Source: Closterium sp. Naga37s-1
Lineage: Eukaryota > Streptophyta > Zygnematophyceae > Desmidiales > Closteriaceae
Length of the DNA stretch: 64,000 bases
Direction: 5' to 3'
Assembly: GCA_947471745.1 (NCBI GenBank)
Contig: CANJKZ010001146.1
Span: forward strand, 1,886,501 to 1,950,500
A program made the position numbers and the translations under genes. Under the pieces are notes generated by a model. The model was not told the DNA's origin. It searched no databases and worked only from the letters and a program-made list of their open reading frames with translations. Of this stretch, positions 12,877 through 24,800 are shown piece by piece. The first letter of the stretch is position 1; each line of letters starts with the position of its first letter.

Positions 12877-15800
12877 ATGCGCTTCCACGTCACACCTCGT
12901 AAGCGTCTCGTGAAACGACCTCATTTCGATAGCGATCGGGACTCCCGTACTGTTGTGATCACCCAGACGCGAATGCGTGTATATCCTCCCCCATTGATCA
13001 CAGCAGCCAGCCTCCCTCCTTCTCTTCCCCCCATCCTCCTCGTCTTCCACCGCATCCCGCAAGCGTCACCCTGTTACCCCACTTCCTGCCACCCCTCTCC
13101 TTGTGACCCCCCTCCCTGCGACCTCTCCAGGCGACTTCTACCCGCATCGATCCACTGCCGCCACTGGCGCGCCCGCTGCCGGCGGGGCAGCCGCCGAGCC
13201 ACGCCCCTGGTTGAGGTACGCACCATGCGCGCGCCCGCTTTGCCCCCCCAACACCTGTGCGCATATTCTCTCCCCTTAACGACCTCCCTCCACGTGCGCG
13301 CGTGCCCGGCCCCCCTGGCAGTGCGGCGTGCGCGTGGGCGGCGCCGTTCGCCCTGGGCGCCGTGCTGGGAGCGGTGGCGTGCTCGCTGCTGCTGCTGCCC
13401 CTCGCGCTCACGCCGCTGGACGCGCAGGGAGGAGACGAGGGGCTCCTGCTGCAATCACACGCGGACACGTGGCAGGAGGGGCAGGAGGCGTGGCAGAGGG
13501 GAGCGGCAGCATCGTTCGACCAGCGTGTGGTGCCTCACCCACGTGCCTCTGCTGCAAGTGCCGCACTGCCGTTGGCGCCCCTCGCCGCCGTTGACTCCGG
13601 CACTGCATCTGTCAGTGGTGGTGCTGCGGGTGAGAGCGATGGTGACACGGATGCAGCAGAGGCGTGGGTGGGAGATGCTGCCATGCCTGATCTGCAAGGC
13701 AGGTGGGTGTCACGCACGCCTGCTACCCGCACGCACCTCTTGTGCCCTGCCTTCGCCCACTCGCCTAACCTCCTGGCTCTGCACGCTCTTCCGCTCCTCT
13801 CTACTGATTCCCCTCAACGCCCATCCATCGCTGTATGTGTGCGGCACGGCACCCAGCAGGCACCATGCACGCTGTTAGCGCGCCTCACATGCTTCCCCTC
13901 TCTCGTCGCCCCGCCCATGTGCATGTGTGCGCCCCCTGCCAGGCACCCAGCAGTGCGCGCGCTGGTGGAGGCGAACGGGCAGGTGATGCGGCAGCAGCAG
14001 CAGGCGGTGGCGCTGGCAGAGGAGGACGAGAGGGGCATGCACGAAGTGCTCTCAGCCGCCCTGCAGGTGATGGCATGCACGCCGTGCTCACTGCCGCCCT
14101 GCAGGTGATGCTGGGCCAGGGGGAGGCAGGGCAATGGGATAGCTTTTGAGTCGCTCCATGTCGATTCTACCTCGCCTCAAGTTACAGATTCTTGTTTAAG
14201 GGATGAAATGGGAATGGTGGCTGTTTTCAGGAAGCTCTGCAGGAGATGAAAGGGGAAGAGGGCAGGGGGATGGGTGGGGGATGATGCGTGGCAGGAGCGG
14301 TGCACTTGAGTCATCTCCTTCCCATCACCAACTTGTCTCTCGCTCTCTGCTGCTGCCTTGCTCCAGGAGCTGGAGAGGGAGCTTCTCATGCCACATGGCA
14401 CCGTGTCATTGGTGCAGCTGGAGTCCCTGGCGGCGCTGGCAGAGGCAGTGAGGGCGAGGCAGGGGGAGGCAAACAAGGCAGGCGCGGAGGGGCAGGTAGC
14501 AGCCGGCGCAGCAGGCGCATTGCAGGCAGCAGAGCAGGCGCTGGTTGGTGCTGTGGCAGCGGGGGGAGGGCAGACGGCGGACTTGCCATCCCTTGTCAGT
14601 GAGGCACAGGCGGCTGGGCGCGTGGGGCGCATGGGACATGGTGCAGCAGGGACGAGCGCGGGAGAGGGGCAGTGGGAGGTTGCAGCGGATGGGGAGATAT
14701 GGGGCGGTGGGAGGGAGGGGATGAGACGGTGCATGGTGGTGCAGTGTGCGGTGGAGAGACAGCAGCGGGCAGTCGCTGCAGGTGCGTTGAGGGTGACAAC
14801 ACACAGGGCGGGCTGGGCTGGCTTGGGGGATGGACGTGGGAAAGCACGGCAGAAGGAAGGGTGGCAAGTGCGTGTGACAGTGGTGGCATGTGCGTGTGAC
14901 AGTGGTGGCATGTGCGTGTGACAGTGGTGGCATGTGCGTGTGACAGTGGTGGCATGTGCGTGTGACAGTGGTGGCATGTGCGTGTGACAGTGGTGGCATG
15001 TGCGTGTGACAGTGGTGGCATGTGCGTGTGGCAGTGGTGGCATGTGCGTGTGGCAGTGGTGGCATGTGCGTGTGGCAGTGGTGGCATGTGCGTGTGGCAG
15101 TGGTGGCATGTGCGTGTGGCAGTGGTGGCATGTGCGTGTGGCAGTGGTGGCATGTGCGTGTGGCAGTGGTGGCATGTGCGTGTGGCAGTGGTGGCATGTG
15201 CGTGTGGCAGTGGTGGCATGTGCGTGTGGCAGTGGTGGCATGTGCGTGTGGCAGTGGTGGCATGTGCGTGTGGCAGTGGTGGCATGTGCGTGTGGCAGTG
15301 GTGGCATGTGCGTGTGGCAGTGGTGGCATGTGCGTGTGGCAGTGGTGGCATGTGCGTGTGGCAGTGGTGGCATGTGCGTGTGGCAGTGGTGGCATGTGCG
15401 TGTGGCAGTGGTGGCATGTGCGTGTGGCAGTGGTGGCATGTGCGTGTGGCAGTGGTGGCATGTGCGTGTGGCAGTGGTGGCATGTGCGTGTGGCAGTGGT
15501 GGCATGTGCGTGTGGCAGTGGTGGCATGTGCGTGTGGCAGTGGTGGCATGTGCGTGTGGCAGTGGTGGCATGTGCGTGTGGCAGTGGTGGCATGTGCGTG
15601 TGGCAGTGGTGGCATGTGCGTGTGGCAGTGGTGGCATGTGCGTGTGGCAGTGGTGGCATGTGCGTGTGGCAGTGGTGGCATGTGCGTGTGGCAGTGGTGG
15701 CATGTGCGTGTGGCAGTGGTGGCATGTGCGTGTGGCAGTGGTGGCATGTGCGTGTGGCAGTGGGTGGCATGTGCGTGTGGCAGTGGTGCATGTGCGTGTG

Positions 15801-18800
15801 GCAGTGGTGGCATGTGCGTGTGGCAGTGGTGGCATGTGCGTGTGGCAGTGGTGGCATGTGCGTGTGGCAGTGGTGGCATGTGCGTGTGGCAGTGGTGGCA
15901 TGTGCGTGTGGCAGTGGTGGCATGTGCGTGTGGCAGTGGTGGCATGTGCGTGTGGCAGTGGTGGCCATGTGCGTGTGGCAGTGGTGGCATGTGCGTGTGG
16001 CAGTGGTGGCATGTGCGTGTGGCAGTGGTGGCATGTGCGTGTGGCAGTGGTGGCATGTGCGTGTGGCAGTGGTGGCATGTGCGTGTGGCAGTGGTGGCAT
16101 GTGCGTGTGGCAGTGGTGGCATGTGCGTGTGGCAGTGGTGGCATGTGCGTGTGGCAGTGGTGGCATGTGCGTGTGGCAGTGGTGGCATGTGCGTGTGGCA
16201 GTGGTGGCATGTGCGTGTGGCAGTGGTGGCATGTGCGTGTGGCAGTGGTGGCATGTGCGTGTGGCAGTGGTGGCATGTGCGTGTGGCAGTGGTGGCATGT
16301 GCGTGTGGCAGTGGTGGCATGTGCGTGTGGCAGTGGTGGCATGTGCGTGTGGCAGTGGTGGCATGTGCGTGTGGCAGTGGTGGCATGTGCGTGTGGCAGT
16401 GGTGGCATGTGCGTGTGGCAGTGGTGGCATGTGCGTGTGGCAGTGGTGGCATGTGCGTGTGGCAGTGGTGGCATGTGCGTGTGGCAGTGGTGGCATGTGC
16501 GTGTGGCAGTGGGTGGCATGTGCGTGTGGCAGTGGTGGCATGTGCGTGTGGCAGTGGTGGCATGTGCGTGTGGCAGTGGTGGCATGTGCGTGTGGCAGTG
16601 GTGGCATGTGCGTGTGGCAGTGGTGGCAGTGGTGGCATGTGCGTGTGGCAGTGGTGGCATGTGCGTGTGGCAGTGGTGGCATGTGCGTGTGGCAGTGGTG
16701 GCATGTGCGTGTGGCAGTGGTGGCATGTGCGTGTGGCAGTGGTGGCATGTGCGTGTGGCAGTGGTGGCATGTGCGTGTGGCAGTGGTGGCATGTGCGTGT
16801 GGCAGTGGTGGCATGTGCGTGTGGCAGTGGTGGCATGTGCGTGTGGCAGTGGTGGCATGTGCGTGTGGCAGTGGTGGCATGTGCGTGTGGCAGTGGTGGC
16901 ATGTGCGTGTGGCAGTGGTGGCATGTGCGTGTGGCAGTGGTGGCATGTGCGTGTGGCAGTGGTGGCATGTGCGTGTGGCAGTGGTGGCATGTGCGTGTGG
17001 CAGTGGTGGCATGTGCGTGTGGCAGTGGTGGCATGTTGCGTGTGGCAGTGGTGGCATGTGCGTGTGGCAGTGGTGGCATGTGCGTGTGGCAGTGGTGGCA
17101 TGTGCGTGTGGCAGTGGTGGCATGTGCGTGTGGCAGTGGTGGCATGTGGCCGTGGTGGCAGTGGTGGCATGTGCGTGTGGCAGTGGTGGCATGTGCGTGT
17201 GGCAGTGGTGGCATGTGCGTGTGGCAGTGGTGGCATGTGCGTGTGGCAGTGGTGGCATGTGCGTGTGGCAGTGGTGGCATGTGCGTGTGGCAGTGGTGGC
17301 ATGTGCGTGTGGCAGTGGTGGCATGTGCGTGTGGCAGTGGTGGCATGTGCGTGTGGCAGTGGTGGCATGTGCGTGTGGCAGTGGTGGCATGTGCGTGTGG
17401 CAGTGGTGGCATGTGCGTGTGGCAGTGGTGGCATGTGCGTGTGGCAGTGGTGGCATGTGCGTGTGGCAGTGGTGGCATGTGCGTGTGGCAGTGGTGGCAT
17501 GTGCGTGTGGCAGTGGTGGCATGTGCGTGTGGCAGTGGTGGCATGTGCGTGTGGCAGTGGTGGCATGTGCGTGTGGCAGTGGTGGCATGTGCGTGTGGCA
17601 GTGGTGGCCTGTGCGTGTGGCAGTGGTGGCATGTGCGTGTGGCAGTGGTGGCATGTGCGTGTGGCATTGGGCATGTGCGTGTGGCAGTGGTGGCATGTGC
17701 GTGTGGCAGTGGTGGCATGTGCGTGTGGTGGCATGTGCGTGGGCAGTGGTGGCATGTGCGTGTGGCAGTGGTGGCATGTGCGTGTGGCAGTGGTGGCATG
17801 TGCGTGTGGCAGTGGGTGGCATGTGCGTGTGGCAGTGGTGGCATGTGCGTGTGGCAGTGGTGGCATGTGCGTGTGGCAGTGGTGGCATGTGCGTGTGGCA
17901 GTGGTGGCATGTGCGTGTGGCAGTGGTGGCATGTGCGTGTGGCAGTGGTGGCATGTGCGTGTGGAAGTGGTGGCATGTGCGTGTGGCAGTGGTGGCATGT
18001 GCGTGTGGCAGTGGTGGCATGTGCGTGTGGCAGTGGTGGCATGTGCGTGTTGGCAGTGGTGGCATGTGCGTGTGGCAGTGGTGGGCATGTGCGTGTGGCA
18101 GTGGTGGCATGTGCGTGTGGCAGTGGTGGCATGTGGTGGCAGTGGTGGCATGTGCGTGTGGCAGTGGTGGCATGTGCGTGTGGCAGTGGTGGCATGTGCG
18201 TGTGGCAGTGGTGGCATGTGCGTGTGGCAGTGGTGGCATGTGCGTGTGGCAGTGGTGGCATGTGCGTGTGGCAGTGGTGGCATGTGCGTGTGGCAGTGGT
18301 GGCATGTGCGTGTGGCAGTGGTGGCATGTGCGTGTGGCAGTGGTGGCATGTGCGTGTGGCAGTGGTGGCATGTGCGTGTGGCAGTGGTGGCATGTGCGTG
18401 TGGCAGTGGTGGCATGTGCGTGTGGGCAGTGGTGGCATGTGCGTGTGGCAGTGGTGGCATGTGCGTGTGGCAGTGGTGGCATGTGCGTGTGGCAGTGGTG
18501 GCATGTGCGTGTGGCAGTGGTGGCATGTGCGTGTGGCAGTGGTGGCATGTGCGTGTGGCAGTGGTGGCATGTGCGTGTGGCAGTGGTGGCATGTGCGTGT
18601 GGCAGTGGTGGCATGTGCGTGTGGCAGTGGTGGCATGTGCGTGTGGCAGTGGTGGCATGTGCGTGTGGCAGTGGTGGCATGTGCGTGTGGCAGTGGTGGC
18701 ATGTGCGTGTGGCAGTGGTGGCATGTGCGTGTGGCAGTGGTGGCATGTGCGTGTGGCAGTGGTGGCATGTGCGTGTGGCAGTGGTGGCATGTGCGTGTGG

Positions 18801-21800
18801 CAGTGGTGGCATGTGCGTGTGGCAGTGGTGGCATGTGCGTGTGGCAGTGGTGGCATGTGCGTGTGGCAGTGGTGGCATGTGCGTGTGGCAGTGGTGGCAT
18901 GTGCGTGTGGCAGTGGTGGCATGTGCGTGTGGCAGTGGTGGCATGTGCGTGTGGCAGTGGTGGCATGTGCGTGTGGCAGTGGTGGCATGTGCGTGTGGCA
19001 GTGGTGGCATGTGCGTGTGGCAGTGGTGGCATGTGCGTGTGGCAGTGGTGGCATGTGCGTGTGGCAGTGGTGGCATGTGCGTGTGGCAGTGGTGGCATGT
19101 GCGTGTGGCAGTGGTGGCATGTGCGTGTGGCAGTGGTGGCATGTGCGTGTGGCAGTGGTGGCATGTGCGTGTGGCAGTGGTGGCATGTGCGTGTGGCAGT
19201 GGTGGCATGTGCGTGTGGCAGTGGTGGCATGTGCGTGTGGCAGTGGTGGCATGTGCGTGTGGCAGTGGTGGCATGTGCGTGTGGCAGTGGTGGCATGTGC
19301 GTGTGGCAGTGGTGGCATGTGCGTGTGGCAGTGGTGGCATGTGCGTGTGGCAGTGGTGGCATGTGCGTGTGGCAGTGGTGGCATGTGCGTGTGGCAGTGG
19401 TGGCATGTGCGTGTGGCAGTGGTGGCATGTGCGTGTGGCAGTGGTGGCATGTGCGTGTGGCAGTGGTGGCATGTGCGTGTGGCAGTGGTGGCATGTGCGT
19501 GTGGCAGTGGTGGCATGTGCGTGTGGCAGTGGTGGCATGTGCGTGTGGCAGTGGTGGCATGTGCGTGTGGCAGTGGTGGCATGTGCGTGTGGCAGTGGTG
19601 GCATGTGCGTGTGGCAGTGGTGGCATGTGCGTGTGGCAGTGGTGGCATGTGCGTGTGGCAGTGGTGGCATGTGCGTGTGGCAGTGGTGGCATGTGCGTGT
19701 GGCAGTGGTGGCATGTGCGTGTGGCAGTGGTGGCATGTGCTGTGGCAGTGGTGGCATGTGCGTGTGGCAGTGGTGGCATGTGCGTGTGGCAGTGGTGGCA
19801 TGTGCGTGTGCAGTGGTGGCATGTGCGTGTGGCAGTGGTGGCATGTGCGTGTGGCAGTGGTGGCATGTGCGTGTGGCAGTGGTGGCATGTGCGTGTGGCA
19901 GTGGTGGCATGTGCGTGTGGCAGTGGTGGCATGTGCGTGTGGCAGTGGTGGCATGTGCGTGTGGCAGTGGTGGCATGTGCGTGTGGCAGTGGTGGCATGT
20001 GCGTGTGGCAGTGGTGGCATGTGCGTGTGGCAGTGGTGGCATGTGCGTGTGGCAGTGGTGGCATGTGCGTGTGGCAGTGGTGGCATGTGCGTGTGGCAGT
20101 GGTGGCATGTGCGTGTGGCAGTGGTGGCATGTGCGTGTGGCAGTGGTGGCATGTGCGTGTGGCAGTGGTGGCATGTGCGTGTGGCAGTGGTGGCATGTGC
20201 GTGTGGCAGTGGTGGCATGTGCGTGTGGCAGTGGTGGCATGTGCGTGTGGCAGTGGTGGCATGTGCGTGGTGGCAGTGGTGGCATGTGCGTGTGGCAGTG
20301 GTGGCATGTGCGTGTGGCAGTGGTGGCATGTGCGTGTGGCAGTGGTGGCATGTGCGTGTGGCAGTGGTGGCATGTGCGTGTGGCAGTGGTGGCATGTGCG
20401 TGTGGCAGTGGTGGCATGTGCGTGTGGCAGTGGTGGCATGTGCGTGTGGCAGTGGTGGCATGTGCGTGTGGCAGTGGTGGCATGTGCGTGTGGCAGTGGT
20501 GGCATGTGCGTGTGGCAGTGGTGGCATGTGCGTGTGGCAGTGGTGGCATGTGCGTGTGGCAGTGGTGGCATGTGCGTGTGGCAGTGGTGGCATGTGCGTG
20601 TGGCAGTGGTGGCATGTGCGTGTGGCAGTGGTGGCATGTGCGTGTGGCAGTGGTGGCATGTGCGTGTGGCAGTGGTGGCATGTGCGTGTGGCAGTGGTGG
20701 CATGTGCGTGTGGCAGTGGTGGCATGTGCGTGTGGCAGTGGTGCATGTGCGTGTGGCAGTGGTGGCATGTGCGTGTGGCAGTGGTGGCATGTGCGTGTGG
20801 CAGTGGTGGCATGTGCGTGTGGCAGTGGTGGCATGTGCGTGTGGCAGTGGTGGCATGTGCGTGTGGCAGTGGTGGCATGTGCGTGTGGCAGTGGTGGCAT
20901 GTGCGTGTGGCAGTGGTGGCATGTGCGTGTGGCAGTGGTGGCATGTGCGTGTGGCAGTGGTGGCATGTGCGTGTGGCAGTGGTGGCATGTGCGTGTGGCA
21001 GTGGTGGCATGTGCGTGTGGCAGTGGTGGCATGTGCGTGTGGCAGTGGTGGCATGTGCGTGTGGCAGTGGTGGCATGTGCGTGTGGCAGTGGTGGCATGT
21101 GCGTGTGGCAGTGGTGGCATGTGCGTGTGGCAGTGGTGGCATGTGCGTGTGGCAGTGGTGGCATGTGCGTGTGGCAGTGGTGGCATGTGCGTGTGGCAGT
21201 GGTGGCATGTGCGTGTGGCAGTGGTGGCATGTGCGTGTGGCAGTGGTGGCATGTGCGTGTGGCAGTGGTGGCATGTGCGTGTGGCAGTGGTGGCATGTGC
21301 GTGTGGCAGTGGTGGCATGTGCGTGTGGCAGTGGTGGCATGTGCGTGTGGCAGTGGTGGCATGTGCGTGTGGCAGTGGTGGCATGTGCGTGTGGCAGTGG
21401 TGGCATGTGCGTGTGGCAGTTGGTGGCATGTGCGTGTGGCAGTGGTGGCATGTGCGTGTGGCAGTGGTGGCATGTGCGTGTGGCAGTGGTGGCATGTGCG
21501 TGTGGCAGTGGTGGCATGTGCGTGTGGCAGTGGTGGCATGTGCGTGTGGCAGTGGTGGCATGTGCGTGTGGCAGTGGTGGCATGTGCGTGTGGCAGTGGT
21601 GGCATGTGCGTGTGGCAGTGGTGGCATGTGCGTGTGGCAGTGTGGCATGTGCGTGTGGCAGTGGTGGCATGTGCGTGTGGCAGTGGTGGCATGTGCGTGT
21701 GGCAGTGGTGGCATGTGCGTGTGGCAGTGGTGGCATGTGCGTGTGGCAGTGGTGGCATGTGCGTGTGGCAGTGGTGGCATGTGCGTGTGGCAGTGGTGGC

Positions 21801-24800
21801 ATGTGCGTGTGGCAGTGGTGGCATGTGCGTGTGGCAGTGGTGGCATGTGCGTGTGGCAGTGGTGGCATGTGCGTGTGGCAGTGGTGGCATGTGCGTGTGG
21901 CAGTGGTGGCATGTGCGTGTGGCAGTGGTGGCATGTGCGTGTGGCAGTGGTGGCATGTGCGTGTGGCAGTGGTGCATGTGCGTGTGGCAGTGGTGGCATG
22001 TGCGTGTGGCAGTGGTGGCATGTGCGTGTGGCAGTGGTGGCATGTGCGTGTGGCAGTGGTGGCATGTGCGTGTGGCAGTGGTGGCATGTGCGTGTGGCAG
22101 TGGTGGCATGTGCGTGTGGCAGTGGTGGCATGTGCGTGTGGCAGTGGTGGCATGTGCGTGTGGCAGTGGTGGCATGTGCGTGTGGCAGTGGTGGCATGTG
22201 CGTGTGGCAGTGGTGGCATGTGCGTGGTGGCAGTGGTGGCATGTGCGTGTGGCAGTGGTGGCATGTGCGTGTGGCAGTGGTGGCATGTGCGTGTGGCAGT
22301 GGTGGCATGTGCGTGTGGCAGTGGTGGCATGTGCGTGTGGCAGTGGTGGCATGTGCGTGTGGCAGTGGTGGCATGTGCGTGTGGCAGTGGTGGCATGTGC
22401 GTGTGGCAGTGGTGGCATGTGCGTGTGGCAGTGGTGGCATGTGCGTGTGGCAGTGGTGGCATGTGCTGTGCAGTGGTGGCATGTGGTGGCAGTGGGCATT
22501 GCGTGTGGCAGTGGTGGCATGTGCGTGTGGCAGTGGTGGCATGTGCGTGTGGCAGTGGTGGCATGTGCGTGTGGCAGTGGTGGCATGTGCGTGTGGCAGT
22601 GGTGGCATGTGCGTGTGGCAGTGGTGGCATGTGCGTGTGGCAGTGGTGGCATGTGCGTGTGGCAGTGGTGGCATGTGCGTGTGGCAGTGGTGGCATGTGC
22701 GTGTGGCAGTGGTGGCATGTGCGTGTGGCAGTGGTGGCATGTGCGTGTGGCAGTGGTGGCATGTGCGTGTGGCAGTGGTGGCATGTGCGTGTGGCAGTGG
22801 TGGCATGTGCGTGTGGCAGTGGTGGCATGTGCGTGTGGCAGTGGTGGCATGTGCGTGTGGCAGTGGTGGCATGTGCGTGTGGCAGTGGTGGCATGTGCGT
22901 GTGGCAGTGGTGGCATGTGCGTGTGGCAGTGGTGGCATGTGCGTGTGGGCAGTGTGCATGTGCGTGGCAGTGGTGGCATGTGCGTGTGGCAGTGGTGGCA
23001 TGTGCGTGTGGCAGTGGTGGCATGTGCGTGTGGCAGTGGTGGCATGTGCGTGTGGCAGTGGTGGCATGTGCGTGTGGCAGTGGTGGCATGTGCGTGTGGC
23101 AGTGGTGGCATGTGCGTGTGGCAGTGGTGGCATGTGCGTGTGGCAGTGGTGGCATGTGCGTGTGGCAGTGGTGGCATGTGCGTGTGGCAGTGGTGGCATG
23201 TGCGTGTGGCAGTGGTGGCATGTGCGTGTGGCAGTGGTGGCATGTGCGTGTGGCAGTGGTGGCATGTGCGTGTGGCAGTGGTGGCATGTGCGTGTGGCAG
23301 TGGTGGCATGTGCGTGTGGCAGTGGTGGCATGTGCGTGTGGCAGTGGTGGCATGTGCGTGTGGCAGTGGTGGCATGTGCGTGTGGCAGTGGTGGCATGTG
23401 CGTGTGGCAGTGGTGGCATGTGCGTGTGGCAGTGGTGGCATGTGCGTGTGGCAGTGGTGGCATGTGCGTGTGGCAGTGGTGGCATGTGCGTGTGGCAGTG
23501 GTGGCATGTGCGTGTGGCAGTGGGTGGCATGTTGCGTGTGGCAGTGGTGGCATGTGCGTGTGGCAGTGGTGGCATGTGCGTGTGGCAGTGGTGGCATGTG
23601 CGTGTGGCAGTGGTGGCATGTGCGTGTGGCAGTGGTGGCATGTGCGTGTGGCAGTGGTGGCATGTGCGTGTGGCAGTGGTGGGCATGTGCGTGTGGCAGT
23701 GGTGGCATGTGCGTGTGGCAGTGGTGGCATGTGCGTGTGGCAGTGGTGGCATGTGCGTGTGGCAGTGGTGGCATGTGCGTGTGGCAGTGGTGGCATGTGC
23801 GTGTGGCAGTGGTGGCATGTGCGTGTGGCAGTGGTGGCATGTGCGTGTGGCAGTGGTGGCATGTGCGTGTGGCAGTGGTGGCATGTGCGTGTGGCAGTGG
23901 TGGCATGTGCGTGTGGCAGTGGTGGCATGTGCGTGTGGCAGTGGTGGCATGTGCGTGTGGCAGTGGTGGCATGTGCGTGTGGCAGTGGTGGCATGTGCGT
24001 GTGGCAGTGGTGGCATGTGCGTGTGGGCAGTGGTGGCATGTGCGTGTGGCAGTGGTGGCATGTGCGTGTGGCAGTGGTGGCATGTGCGTGTGGCAGTGGT
24101 GGCATGGTGCGTGTGGCAGTGGTGCATGTGCGTGTGGCAGTGGTGGCATGTGCGTGTGGCAGTGGTGGCATGTGCGTGTGGCAGTGGTGGCATGTGCGTG
24201 TGGCAGTGGTGGCATGTGCGTGTGGCAGTGGTGGCATGTGCGTGTGGCAGTGGTGGCATGTGCGTGTGGCAGTGGTGGCATGTGCGTGGCATGTGCGTGT
24301 GGCAGTGGTGGCATGTGCGTGTGGCAGTGGTGGCATGTGCGTGTGGCAGTGGTGGCATGTGCGTGTGGCAGTGGTGCATGTGCGTGTGGGCAGTGGTGGC
24401 ATGTGCGTGTGGCAGTGTGGCATGTGCGTGTGGCAGTGGTGGCAGTGCGGTGCGTGTGGCAGTGGTGGCATGTGCGTGTGGCAGTGGTGGCATGTGCGTG
24501 TGGCAGTGGTGGCAATGTGCGTGTGGCAGTGGTGGCATGTGCGTGTGGCAGTGGTGGCATGTGCGTGTGGCAGTGGTGGCATGTGCGTGTGGCAGTGGTG
24601 GCATGTGCGTGTGGCAGTGGTGGCATGTGCGTGTGGCAAGTGGTGGCATGTGCGTGGTGGGCATGTGCGTGTGGCAAGTGGTGGCATGTGCGTGGCAGTG
24701 GTGGCATTGCGTGTGCGTGTGGCAGTGGTGGCATGTGCGTGTGGCAGTGGTGGCATGTGCGTGTGGCAGTGGTGGCATGTGCGTGTGGCAGTGGTGGCAT

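Noticed and set aside
14214..14310. Possible extra exon of the glycosyltransferase-like gene (EALQEMKGEEGRGM after TTTTCAG)
   Set aside because: No donor gives a phase compatible with the next exon at 14367, and exon 4 joins exon 5 in phase without it.
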